The notes under the pieces are model-generated. The model was given only the letters and a program-made list of their open reading frames with translations, was not told where the DNA came from and did no database searches. From an uncultured Clostridium sp. (GTDB lineage Bacteria; Bacillota; Clostridia; Lachnospirales; Lachnospiraceae): 64,000 nt of DNA. Position numbers and translations under genes: made by a program. The stretch covers positions 1 to 64,000 of the forward strand of contig UQBG01000005.1 of NCBI GenBank assembly GCA_900539185.1, in the 5' to 3' direction. Of this stretch, positions 32,428 through 41,010 are shown piece after piece (the first letter of the stretch is position 1; every line of letters starts with the position of its first letter).

Positions 32428-33450
32428 ATGGCAAAAGCAAGAATTTTTTATCAGGAAGACTGTAACTTATCGTTATTAGACGGCAAGACAATTGCAGTCA
32501 TTGGTTATGGTAGCCAGGGACATGCACATGCATTGAATGCAAAGGAATCCGGCTGTAATGTAATCATTGGTTTGTATGAAGGAAGTAAGTCATGGGCAAA
32601 GGCAGAAGCTCAGGGCTTTCAGGTATACACAGCAGCAGAGGCTGCTAAGAAGGCAGACATCATTATGATTCTGATCAATGATGAATTACAGGCAGATATG
32701 TACAAGAAGGATATCGAACCAAACCTGGAGCCGGGTAACATGTTAATGTTTGCACATGGTTTCAATATCCATTACGGATGTATCGTACCACCTAAGGATG
32801 TCGATGTTACAATGATCGCTCCAAAGGCACCTGGTCATACTGTACGTTCTGAGTATCAGGCAGGCAAGGGTACTCCGTGTCTGGTTGCTGTAGAGCAGGA
32901 TGCTACCGGTAAGGCACTGGATATCGCACTTGCATATGCACTGGCAATCGGCGGAGCAAGAGCCGGTGTTCTGGAGACTACCTTCCGTACAGAGACAGAG
33001 ACAGATCTGTTTGGTGAGCAGGCAGTTCTGTGTGGTGGCGTATGTGCACTGATGCAGGCTGGTTTCGAAACTCTGGTTGAAGCAGGTTACGATCCAAGAA
33101 ATGCATACTTTGAGTGCATTCATGAGATGAAGTTGATTGTAGATCTGATTTATCAGTCAGGTTTCTCAGGAATGAGATATTCTATTTCAAACACTGCTGA
33201 ATATGGTGATTATGTAACAGGTCCTAAGATCGTTACAGAGGATACAAAGAAGGCTATGAAGAAGGTTCTGGCAGATATCCAGGATGGCAGCTTTGCTAAG
33301 GAATTCCTGTTAGACATGTCTCCGGCAGGTCGTCAGGTTCACTTCAAGACTATGAGAAAGCTGCATGCTGAGCATCCTTCAGAGATTGTTGGTGAAGAGA
33401 TTCGTAAGCTGTATAGCTGGAATGGTGAAGATAAGCTGATCAACAACTAG
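32428..33450 (+). CDS. ilvC: Ketol-acid reductoisomerase
   Basis: Class I enzyme of 340 residues, second step of valine/isoleucine synthesis. The NADPH motif is IAVIGYGSQGHAHALN (about 22-37). Conserved active-site regions follow: MIAPKAPGHTVRSEYQAGKGTPCLVAVEQD, then TETETDLFGEQAVLCGG with the metal-binding acids, and the all-alpha C-terminal domain with HEMKLIVDLIYQSG. AGGAGG lies at the right distance. Codons are biased to forms such as GCT, GGT and GTT, suggesting high expression. A terminator follows. Confidence 0.96.
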   Translation: MAKARIFYQEDCNLSLLDGKTIAVIGYGSQGHAHALNAKESGCNVIIGLYEGSKSWAKAEAQGFQVYTAAEAAKKADIIMILINDELQADMYKKDIEPNLEPGNMLMFAHGFNIHYGCIVPPKDVDVTMIAPKAPGHTVRSEYQAGKGTPCLVAVEQDATGKALDIALAYALAIGGARAGVLETTFRTETETDLFGEQAVLCGGVCALMQAGFETLVEAGYDPRNAYFECIHEMKLIVDLIYQSGFSGMRYSISNTAEYGDYVTGPKIVTEDTKKAMKKVLADIQDGSFAKEFLLDMSPAGRQVHFKTMRKLHAEHPSEIVGEEIRKLYSWNGEDKLINN

Positions 33451-33480
33451 TTTGATCGGAACTACAGACTATAGAGAAGA

Positions 33481-33517
33481 CCCACAGACACACATAGGAT
33501 GTTGCCTGTGGGCTTTC
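33481..33517 (+). terminator. Intrinsic terminator after ilvC
   Basis: CCCACAG (33481-33487) pairs with CTGTGGG (33506-33512), with extra pairs inside, followed by CTTTCT. Confidence 0.75.
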
Positions 33518-33547
33518 TATATTCTTGGATCTGATCGGAAGCTTTGC

Positions 33548-33733
33548 CTAAAGCTTCTTTACGATGGTGTCATACAGATCCAGAGTACAATGCTCGTCAG
33601 CAGCAAAGTGCTTGCAATTTAAGCAGCTTGGACTGCTTGGAGCTTCGTTACAGAAGCAGTTTGGCTTCGTGGTATGCTCGTAAGCACTGCAACGTTCCGC
33701 TACATCCATATAAGTTTCCTGTGAACTGCGCAT
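33548..33733 (-). CDS. Small cysteine-rich protein
   Basis: Protein of 61 residues on the minus strand with seven cysteines, including CFC and CLNCKHF plus a later Cys, in a pattern (CxNCxHF...HCxL) that suggests metal binding. AAAGGAGA lies at the proper distance from the ATG, which supports a real gene. Related small proteins of unknown role occur in clostridia. It is convergent with ilvC. Confidence 0.65.
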   Translation of the reverse strand: MRSSQETYMDVAERCSAYEHTTKPNCFCNEAPSSPSCLNCKHFAADEHCTLDLYDTIVKKL

Positions 33734-33813
33734 AATCGTAGTCTCCTTTCGTTGATCGCTTTTACGATCTGAGAGTAGTATGTTCGTTTTTTATGAAAAA
33801 TATAATGGAAAAG

Positions 33814-33842
33814 TTGACAAGTATGTAGACGGTAGGTAAAAT
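33814..33842 (+). promoter_or_regulatory. Promoter of the CNNM/CorC gene
   Basis: TTGACA (33814-33819), 17 bases, TAAAAT (33837-33842). Confidence 0.75.
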
Positions 33843-33875
33843 GAATTACAGTTTATTTAAAGGAGATGGTATTTT

Positions 33876-35186
33876 TTGGACGGGAGTTCCGCGATACAAA
33901 CAGGATCAATTATGCAGATAATGGTAGTAATATTGCTGTTGATATTATCCGGTTTATTTTCATCAGCAGAAACATCATTGACCACAGTGAATATATACAA
34001 GATGAAAGCAATGGCAGAAGAGGGAGACCGAAGAGCCAGAACGGTATTACAGCTTCTGGAAAATCCAGGCAAGATGCTGAGCACGATTTTGATTGGAAAT
34101 AATATCGTAAATATATCAGCGTCTTCCATGATGACTGTGTTGGTTACAAAAATGTTTGGCAGTGCGGCAGTAGGAATTGCAACCGGTGTATTGACCGTAT
34201 TGATTTTGATCTTTGGCGAGATTACACCAAAGAATCTGGCTACTGTATATAGTAAGTCGTTTGCACTCTTTTATGCATATCCGATCCGGATACTATCTGT
34301 TATACTGACGCCGGTGATCTGGTTGCTGGATAAGCTTTGTACATTCATCTACTGGCTCCTGCGGGTAGACAGCAAGAACGCAGGCAAGCAGATGACAGAA
34401 TCCGAACTGCGAACGATCGTAAATGTCAGCCATGAAGATGGCGTGATCGAAGGCGAAGAAAAGGATATGATCACGAACGTGGTGGACTTTGGCGATTCAA
34501 TTGCGAAGGATGTTATGATTCCGCGGGCAGATATGACGATGACATCGGTAGAAGACAGTTATGATGACGTAGTAAAGCTTTTTATGGAAGAACAGTATAG
34601 TCGTCTGCCGGTATATGAGGAGAATAAGGAAAATGTCATCGGTATTCTTTATATGAAGGATCTGTTCTTTTATCGGGAAACAAAGAAGGCGGAGCCGGAG
34701 ACAACGTTTGATATCCGCCGGGTGATGCGGGAACCATATTATGTATATGAGTATCAGAAAACCTCCGGGATTCTGGAGGAGCTTCGGAAGGAATCCATGT
34801 CCATTGCCATTGTGCTGGATGAATATGGAACTGCCGCCGGCATGATTACGCTGGAGGATCTTTTGGAGGAGATCGTCGGAGAAATCCGGGATGAATACGA
34901 TGACTATGAAGAAGAGGTCATAAAGCAGATTTCAGAGAATCAGTATGATGTAGATGGAAGTGCAAAGCTGGATGATGTGAATGATGCATTGGAGCTTTCT
35001 CTGGCCTCCGAAGATTATGATTCTGTAGGCGGATATGTGATTGAACTTCTGGATCATCTGCCGGAGACCGGTGAAGAGGTACAGAAAGGAAATGTCCGAT
35101 TCAGGGTATTAGAAGCAGATAAAGCCCGGGTGGAACGGGTGAGAATCACCATCCTTCCGCCGGATGAGACGGAAAAGGAAGACTAA
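33876..35186 (+). CDS. CNNM/CorC (hemolysin-C-type) membrane protein
   Basis: Protein of 436 residues. The N-terminal DUF21/CNNM domain has four helices (first about 14-31, LFSSAETSLTTVNIYK, then NNIVNISASSMMTVL and FGEITPKNLATVYS). Two CBS domains lie around 205-330 (DVMIPRADM, SRLPVYEENKENVIGILYMKDL, SIAIVLDEYGTAAGMITLEDLLEEIVGEI), followed by a CorC_HlyC domain. The group is linked to Mg2+ or Co2+ efflux and resistance. The start is probably TTG at 33876, after AAAGGAGATG; ATG at 33912 is an alternative. Confidence 0.88.
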   Translation: MDGSSAIQTGSIMQIMVVILLLILSGLFSSAETSLTTVNIYKMKAMAEEGDRRARTVLQLLENPGKMLSTILIGNNIVNISASSMMTVLVTKMFGSAAVGIATGVLTVLILIFGEITPKNLATVYSKSFALFYAYPIRILSVILTPVIWLLDKLCTFIYWLLRVDSKNAGKQMTESELRTIVNVSHEDGVIEGEEKDMITNVVDFGDSIAKDVMIPRADMTMTSVEDSYDDVVKLFMEEQYSRLPVYEENKENVIGILYMKDLFFYRETKKAEPETTFDIRRVMREPYYVYEYQKTSGILEELRKESMSIAIVLDEYGTAAGMITLEDLLEEIVGEIRDEYDDYEEEVIKQISENQYDVDGSAKLDDVNDALELSLASEDYDSVGGYVIELLDHLPETGEEVQKGNVRFRVLEADKARVERVRITILPPDETEKED

Positions 35187-35228
35187 ATCAGAAAATAAAA
35201 ACAAAGAAGGAGCAGAAAGGATAGCAAG

Positions 35229-36872
35229 ATGATAAGTGCAGTAAATGTGACCTTAAGACTAGGAAAAAAGGCGTTATTTGAGGATGTAAACATCAAGTTT
35301 ACCCCGGGAAACTGTTACGGACTGATCGGTGCCAACGGAGCCGGAAAGTCTACGTTCTTAAAAATATTATCCGGAGAACTGGAACCGACGAAGGGTGAGG
35401 TAATCATGGATCCGGGTGAGCGTCTGTCTATACTGAAGCAGGATCATTTCCAGTATGATGAATACAGTGTTCTGGATACCGTTATCATGGGAAATCAGAG
35501 ACTGTATGAGATCATGAAAGAGAAGGATGCCATCTATGCAAAGGAAGACTTCACAGATGAAGATGGAGTCCGGGCAGCAGAACTGGAGGGCGAATTCGCA
35601 ACCATGAATGGCTGGGAAGCAGAGTCCGATGCAGCAACACTGCTAAATGGTCTTGGAATCGAAACGGATCTGCATTATAAGCAGATGAGTGAGCTTCCGG
35701 CAGCACAGAAGGTAAAGGTCTTGCTGGCACAGGCACTGTTTGGAAATCCGGATGTCCTGCTTCTGGATGAACCGACGAACCACTTGGATCTGGATGCGAT
35801 CGCATGGCTGGAGGAATTCCTGATCAACTTTGACAACACGGTTATTGTTGTATCACATGACCGTTATTTCCTGAACAAGGTATGTACCCATACCGCCGAT
35901 GTCGATTATGGTAAAATCCAGCTTTATGCCGGTAACTATGACTTCTGGTATGAGTCCAGCCAGTTGATGATCAAGCAGCAGAAGGAAGCCAACAAGAAGA
36001 AAGAAGAAAAAATCAAGGAATTGCAAGAATTCATTCAGCGGTTCTCTGCAAATGCCTCAAAGTCAAAGCAGGCGACCTCCCGGAAGCGGGCGTTGGAAAA
36101 AATTGAATTGGATGATATCCGACCATCCAGCCGGAAGTATCCGTATATTGATTTTCGACCAAATCGTGAGATCGGAAACGAAGTGCTGACGGTTGAGAAA
36201 CTGTCAAAGACCGTGGATGGTGTAAAGGTACTGGATAATATTTCGTTTACTGTAAATAAAGGCGATAAGATTGCATTTGTAGGACCGAATACGATTGCCA
36301 CAACGACACTGTTTCAGATTCTGGCAGGCGAGCTGGAGCCGGATGAAGGAAACTATAAGTGGGGAGTAACAACTTCACAGGGATATTTTCCAAAGGATTT
36401 TAATAAAGAGTTTGACAATGATTATGTGATCGTGGACTGGTTGACACAGTTCTCAGAAGAAAAAGATGCTACGTATGTCCGGGGATTTTTAGGTCGTATG
36501 CTCTTTGCCGGGGAAGATGGTGTCAAGAAGGTAAAGGTATTGTCCGGTGGTGAGAAGGTGCGCTGCCTGCTTTCCAAGCTGATGATCATGGGCTCGAATG
36601 TTCTGATCATGGATGAGCCGACAAACCATCTGGATATGGAGTCCATTACAGCCCTGAATAATGGTATGATGAAGTTCCCGGGTGTAATCCTGTTCTCTTC
36701 TCAGGATCATCAGCTGCTGGAAACAACGGCCAACCGGATTATGGAGCTGACGAATACCGGACTGATTGATAAGCAGACGACCTATGATGAATATCTGGCA
36801 AATGATGAACTGGCAAGAAAGCGACAGATCATGAATATGCCGGAGAGCACGGACGAGGAAACAGAGGCATAG
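35229..36872 (+). CDS. ABC-F ATPase, YkpA/YbiT type
   Basis: Protein of 547 residues with two ATP-binding domains. The opening (VTLRLGKKALFEDVNIKFTP) and the linker (SKSKQATSRKRALEKIEL) are those of the YkpA/YbiT branch, ribosome-associated ABC-F factors. Domain 1 Walker A is GANGAGKST (34-42), Walker B LLLDEPTNHLD. Domain 2 has a strongly altered Walker A (GPNTIATTT, near 352-360), lacking the catalytic Lys and second Gly, although signature LSGGEKVRC and Walker B LIMDEPTNHLD remain. A terminator follows. Confidence 0.9.
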   Translation: MISAVNVTLRLGKKALFEDVNIKFTPGNCYGLIGANGAGKSTFLKILSGELEPTKGEVIMDPGERLSILKQDHFQYDEYSVLDTVIMGNQRLYEIMKEKDAIYAKEDFTDEDGVRAAELEGEFATMNGWEAESDAATLLNGLGIETDLHYKQMSELPAAQKVKVLLAQALFGNPDVLLLDEPTNHLDLDAIAWLEEFLINFDNTVIVVSHDRYFLNKVCTHTADVDYGKIQLYAGNYDFWYESSQLMIKQQKEANKKKEEKIKELQEFIQRFSANASKSKQATSRKRALEKIELDDIRPSSRKYPYIDFRPNREIGNEVLTVEKLSKTVDGVKVLDNISFTVNKGDKIAFVGPNTIATTTLFQILAGELEPDEGNYKWGVTTSQGYFPKDFNKEFDNDYVIVDWLTQFSEEKDATYVRGFLGRMLFAGEDGVKKVKVLSGGEKVRCLLSKLMIMGSNVLIMDEPTNHLDMESITALNNGMMKFPGVILFSSQDHQLLETTANRIMELTNTGLIDKQTTYDEYLANDELARKRQIMNMPESTDEETEA

Positions 36873-36930
36873 GCAGATGAAATGTGGACGGCAGCAGTTG
36901 AAAAGGCTATCGTCAAAATAGACAAAAGAA

Positions 36931-36960
36931 AGGACCGCAAAACCTGCGGTTCTTTTTTTG
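36931..36960 (+). terminator. Intrinsic terminator after the YkpA-like gene
   Basis: AGGACCGCA (36931-36939) pairs with TGCGGTTCT (36945-36953) with one G-T pair, followed by seven T residues. Confidence 0.9.
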
Positions 36961-37014
36961 ACGGAAAATCGTTGTGCATATTTTATGATGAAAAATCAAA
37001 TAACGCAAATGAAA

Positions 37015-37310
37015 TGATAAAAGTTGAACAAAAAAACTTTTGTAACACTTTTGAAATATTTGTGAAAAGAGAAGGAAGAAAGAAAATGAAAACAACAATG
37101 GAATTACACAAATAGTCTGAATAGTATAAAAATGATGGAATATACATCTATAAGTTGCACGATTAAATGATAATTGCTGCAAAGATGTATATGTATTAAG
37201 AAAAATAAACAAAAATACTGAAAACTACAAAGAGTATTTTCAAAAAAATGAATAAAAAACCTCGAAAGATAGGGAGAAGCGTTCTCGATAGCGGGTTTAT
37301 TTTTGTGAAA
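37015..37310. other. Gene-free A+T-rich region with a nested hairpin
   Basis: No gene is supported in 36961-37345. Near 37251-37303 an outer stem (AATAAAAAACC with GGGTTTATT) encloses a perfect small hairpin GAGAA-GCG-TTCTC (37274-37286), followed by a T-rich stretch. It could end a small RNA or act as a two-way terminator. I found no convincing promoter for it. Confidence 0.4.
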
Positions 37311-37345
37311 AATGTGCAATGAACCGAAAAAAAACGAAAAAAGAC

Positions 37346-37374
37346 TTGATAAATTGGTCACTATGTCCTATAAT
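37346..37374 (+). promoter_or_regulatory. Promoter of the sugar ABC importer
   Basis: TTGATA (37346-37351), 17 bases, TATAAT (37369-37374), giving a leader of about 150 bases. Confidence 0.85.
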
Positions 37375-37380
37375 GACAAC

Positions 37381-37515
37381 TGTAGAGTTGCTAAGGCAAC
37401 GAAATCACTTAGTCGAAGGACGTTATTCGAGACTTGGACAAGGTTACATATAATTACATATGGATTCGGGTTTGAGTCACGGAAAACCGACAGAGACTAG
37501 CACACACACATTTTA
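37381..37515 (+). other. Structured leader before the sugar-binding protein gene
   Basis: Three local hairpins can be drawn: GTTGC/GCAAC (37387-37400), AGTCGAA/TTCG-GACT (37411-37434), and AGTC..CGG/CCG..GACT near 37473-37498. No known riboswitch pattern is recognised. It may stabilise the transcript. Confidence 0.35.
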
Positions 37516-37530
37516 AAGGAGGGTTTTTTC

Positions 37531-38928
37531 GTGAAAAAATTCAAAAAAGTTTTAGCTTTATCTTTAGCTTTAGCTATGGGATTATCACTGGTTGCTTGTG
37601 ATGGCAGTGATGATGCTACAACAACAGCTGGCGGAGATGACAGCGACACAACTACCGAGGGTGGAAGCGCATCTGATGATGCTTCCGTATTACACATCTA
37701 CTGCTGGAATACAGAGTTACCTACTCGTATCGCTGCAGCAGTTCCAGGATTTACACCAGATTCTGCTGAGAATCCAGAGAACGGTGGTACAATGGAAGAT
37801 GGTACTCGTGTAGAGTTCGTTATCACAGCTAACCAGGATAATGCATACCAGAATGCTCTGGATGCTGACTTACAGGCTGGCAAGGATATCGATATCTTCG
37901 CTATCGAGGCTGACTATGCATTAAAGTATGTTGATACTGACTATGCTATGAGCGTATTAGACGCTGGTTTAACAGAGGATGATATGGCTAACATGTATGA
38001 TTACACCAAGCAGATCGTTACAGATTCTAACGGCGTTCAGAAGGGTGTATCATGGCAGGCTACTCCTGGTGTATTCCTTTACAGACGTTCAATCGCTACT
38101 GCAGTATTAGGTTCTGATGATCCTGCTACTGTTCAGGAAGCTGTTAAGGATTGGGATACATTCGCAGCTACCGCTAAGAAGATGAAGGATGCTGGATATC
38201 AGATGTTATCTGGTTATGATGATTCATTCCGTGCATTCTCTAACAACGTATCTCAGCCATGGGTTGTAGATGGTGAAGTTGTTATTGATGATCAGTTAAA
38301 GGCATGGGTTGACCAGACTAAGGATTTCACAGACAACGGTTATAACAACAAGACTTCTCTGTGGGGTGATGACTGGGGTAAGGATATGAGCGGTGACGCT
38401 AAAGTATTCGGTTACTTCGGATGCCCATGGTTCGTAAACTTCTCAGTAGCTGAGCATACAAAGGGTGACAGCACTGACAGCTTTGGTGACTGGGCAGTTA
38501 CTGAAGGACCTGCTGGTTTCTACTGGGGTGGTACTTGGGTAGTTCCTTGTACAAACGGTAGCGGTAACGAAGATGCAGTTCGTGACATTCTGTACTACTT
38601 AACATGTGATACAGATTCAGCTAAGAAGATCACAGAGGAATATGATGACTTCACAAACAACGAGCCAGCTATGAAGGAGTACGCAGAGTCTGAGGACTAT
38701 GGTACAGATATCGCTGGTGGACAGAACACTATGGCTGTATACTATGCAGGCGCTCCTTCTATCGATCTGAGCAACCTGTCAGCATACGATCAGGGATGTA
38801 ACGAAGAGTTCCAGGCAGCTATGCATAACTACTTCGAAGGAAATGCTACTTATGAAGAAGCTTTAGACCAGTTCTACTCAGCTATTCAGAAGAAGTATCC
38901 TGAGTTAAAGGTTCCTGCAGCAGAGTAA
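37531..38928 (+). CDS. Sugar ABC transporter substrate-binding lipoprotein
   Basis: Lipoprotein of 465 residues. The signal peptide has KK-rich start and a lipobox LVAC at about residues 20-23, followed by an acidic Ser/Thr linker (about 24-50) and a family 1 binding-protein fold (DLQAGKDIDIFAIEADYA, then GVSWQATPGVFLYRR and a late GPAGFYWGGTWVVP). It captures an oligosaccharide outside the membrane and passes it to the two permeases downstream. GTG start after AAAGGAGGG. Its codons (GCT, TCT, ACT, GGT) differ sharply from the neighbours, a sign of very high expression. The sugar is not known. Confidence 0.9.
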   Translation: MKKFKKVLALSLALAMGLSLVACDGSDDATTTAGGDDSDTTTEGGSASDDASVLHIYCWNTELPTRIAAAVPGFTPDSAENPENGGTMEDGTRVEFVITANQDNAYQNALDADLQAGKDIDIFAIEADYALKYVDTDYAMSVLDAGLTEDDMANMYDYTKQIVTDSNGVQKGVSWQATPGVFLYRRSIATAVLGSDDPATVQEAVKDWDTFAATAKKMKDAGYQMLSGYDDSFRAFSNNVSQPWVVDGEVVIDDQLKAWVDQTKDFTDNGYNNKTSLWGDDWGKDMSGDAKVFGYFGCPWFVNFSVAEHTKGDSTDSFGDWAVTEGPAGFYWGGTWVVPCTNGSGNEDAVRDILYYLTCDTDSAKKITEEYDDFTNNEPAMKEYAESEDYGTDIAGGQNTMAVYYAGAPSIDLSNLSAYDQGCNEEFQAAMHNYFEGNATYEEALDQFYSAIQKKYPELKVPAAE

Positions 38929-38970
38929 TTATTAAATTAAATACTTCTGTATAGAATCAAGAAGGTTTGA

Positions 38971-39004
38971 AAGATGCCTGTCTGTATAGGCAGGCATCTT
39001 TTTT
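38971..39004 (+). terminator. Attenuating terminator between the binding protein and the permeases
   Basis: AAGATGCCTG (38971-38980) pairs with CAGGCATCTT (38991-39000), then TTTT. Its position suggests partial read-through, so that more binding protein than permease is made. Confidence 0.85.
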
Positions 39005-39060
39005 AACCAAAAAAACAGCATGAAGTGAGCAGAAAATATATAGTGAGGTGAGAAAATAGT

Positions 39061-39975
39061 ATGGCAGCAACAAAGAAAAGCAAAGTTGTTAGTTATACCA
39101 AGTGGGGTTATATCTTCCTGATTCCGTTCTTTCTCGTTTATGCGATCTTTTCATTGGTTCCGTTGATTTCTACGGTATACTTCAGTTTCTTTGAAAAGTA
39201 CATGGCGATGGGCGGTCTGACTCAGGTAGGTCCGAACTTTGTAGGTATACAGAATTATATTGATATGTTTGCTACCGGTGAGTTACCAAAGTTCTTATGG
39301 AACACGGTAGTAATGTGGATAGGTGGATTCCTTCCACAGATCTTGATTTCTTTATTACTGGGTGTTTGGTTCGCCGACACACAGATTCGCTTAAAGGGCG
39401 AGCAGTTCTTTAAGACCGTTATTTATTTACCAAACCTGATCATGGCATCCGCATTTGCGATGTTATTCTTCACGATCTTCTCAAATGTTGGTCCTGTGAA
39501 TTCCATTATCCAGTCCTTCGGTGGAGAAGCGGTTCGTTGGTTGTCAACAACCTGGTCCGCACGTATGCTGGTTATGCTGATGAACTTCCTGATGTGGTTC
39601 GGTAATACAACCATCATGTTGATGGCAGGTATCATGGGTATTGATACTTCATTATTTGAAGCAGCAAACGTAGACGGTGCTACTTCAATGCAGGTGTTTA
39701 CGAGAATTACGATGCCACTGTTGAAGCCAATCTTCATATATGTATTGATTACATCTCTGATTGGTGGTTTACAGATGTTCGATGTACCTCAGATCTTAAC
39801 AAACGGTACCGGTGATCCTGTAAATACAACAATGACATTGATCATGGATTTGAATAAATATTTGTTCAGTAAGAACTATGGTGCATCAGGTGCGTTATCT
39901 GTTATCATCTTCGTTGTAACAGGTATTCTGAGCGTGGTTGTCTTCCGGATCAACACCCGGAAAGACGAGTACTAG
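39061..39975 (+). CDS. Sugar ABC transporter permease (MalF/MsmF-type)
   Basis: Membrane protein of 304 residues with six helices. It opens with GYIFLIPFFLVYAIFSLVPLISTVYFSF and carries the EAA loop EAANVDGATSMQVFTRITMPLLKP (about 200-223), where the ATPase docks. It forms a heterodimer with the next permease. The gene order is binding protein, permease, permease with no ATPase gene, so a shared MsmX-type ATPase encoded elsewhere is expected. Confidence 0.92.
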   Translation: MAATKKSKVVSYTKWGYIFLIPFFLVYAIFSLVPLISTVYFSFFEKYMAMGGLTQVGPNFVGIQNYIDMFATGELPKFLWNTVVMWIGGFLPQILISLLLGVWFADTQIRLKGEQFFKTVIYLPNLIMASAFAMLFFTIFSNVGPVNSIIQSFGGEAVRWLSTTWSARMLVMLMNFLMWFGNTTIMLMAGIMGIDTSLFEAANVDGATSMQVFTRITMPLLKPIFIYVLITSLIGGLQMFDVPQILTNGTGDPVNTTMTLIMDLNKYLFSKNYGASGALSVIIFVVTGILSVVVFRINTRKDEY

Positions 39976-39990
39976 GAAGGAGGGTATAAA

Positions 39991-40857
39991 ATGGCTAGTA
40001 AAGAAACTGATAAGAGTTATCACGCACATATAGTCAGAGTGAAGGTATTACGTTATATCGTATTGATCTTACTTGCTATCCTGTGTTTATTCCCATTCTA
40101 CCTGCTACTGGTAAATTCAAGCCGTACCCACGCACAGGTTATGAGTGGTTTCTCAATATTGCCGGGAACCCAGTTATTCAAAAATTTGAGAAATGTATTA
40201 AATGATGGTACAATGCCGGTTATGCGTAACCTGCTGAATTCCATCATCGTAGCTGCAGGTACTGCAGTATGTACAACTTATTTCTCTACTTTGACCGCAT
40301 ACGCATTACATGCATATGACTTCAAGGGTAGAAGAGCAATCCAGACATTTATCCTGGCAATCATGATGATTCCTGCACAGGTTACTGCATTAGGTTTCGT
40401 AGACTTGATGCGTACCTTCAAGCTGGAGAACAGCTTTATTCCATTGATCATACCTGCGATCGCAGCTCCGGTTGTATATTACTTCATGAAGCAGTATATG
40501 GAAGGTGCATTGCCACTGGAAATTGTAGAAGCAGCACGTATTGACGGCTCTAATGAGTTTAGAACATTTAATTCGATTGTACTTCCGATCATGAAGCCGG
40601 CAATCGCAGTACAGGCAATCTTCGCATTTGTAACAAGCTGGAACAATTATTTTACACCGGCATTGATCTTACGTGAGAAGAAGGTACAGACATTGCCTAT
40701 CTTTATCGCTACTTTGAGAAGTGCAGACTTCCTGAAGTTCGATATGTCTAAGGTATATATGGCGATTCTGTTATCCATCCTCCCTGTTATTATTGTATAT
40801 ATCTTCTTATCAAGATACATTATCCAGGGTGTTGCCGTAGGTTCTGTAAAGGGTTAA
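39991..40857 (+). CDS. Sugar ABC transporter permease (MalG/MsmG-type)
   Basis: Membrane protein of 288 residues with six helices and the EAA loop EAARIDGSNEFRTFNSIVLPIMKP (about 180-203). The closing FLSRYIIQGVAVGSVKG is typical of MalG/MsmG. AAGGAGGG precedes the ATG, 15 bases after the partner gene. A terminator follows. Confidence 0.92.
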   Translation: MASKETDKSYHAHIVRVKVLRYIVLILLAILCLFPFYLLLVNSSRTHAQVMSGFSILPGTQLFKNLRNVLNDGTMPVMRNLLNSIIVAAGTAVCTTYFSTLTAYALHAYDFKGRRAIQTFILAIMMIPAQVTALGFVDLMRTFKLENSFIPLIIPAIAAPVVYYFMKQYMEGALPLEIVEAARIDGSNEFRTFNSIVLPIMKPAIAVQAIFAFVTSWNNYFTPALILREKKVQTLPIFIATLRSADFLKFDMSKVYMAILLSILPVIIVYIFLSRYIIQGVAVGSVKG

Positions 40858-40892
40858 TATCTCTTATACAAGCTGCATATTATTTTTCACAA

Positions 40893-40922
40893 GAGAGCAG
40901 GCAGAAATGCCTGCTCTTTTGC
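40893..40922 (+). terminator. Intrinsic terminator after the sugar importer genes
   Basis: AGAGCAGGCA (40894-40903) pairs perfectly with TGCCTGCTCT (40908-40917), then TTTT. Confidence 0.9.
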
Positions 40923-41010
40923 GTGGCAAAATAAAGGGAAACCAAAAAAGCTGTAGAATAATTATAATAGACTGGGGAAAATGCAGATTTGTACATAAGG
41001 AGCTTGGAAA

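Noticed and set aside
36882..37115. Open frame of 77 codons after the YkpA-like gene
   Set aside because: It runs through a clear intrinsic terminator, and its protein is mostly Lys/Glu from A-rich DNA.
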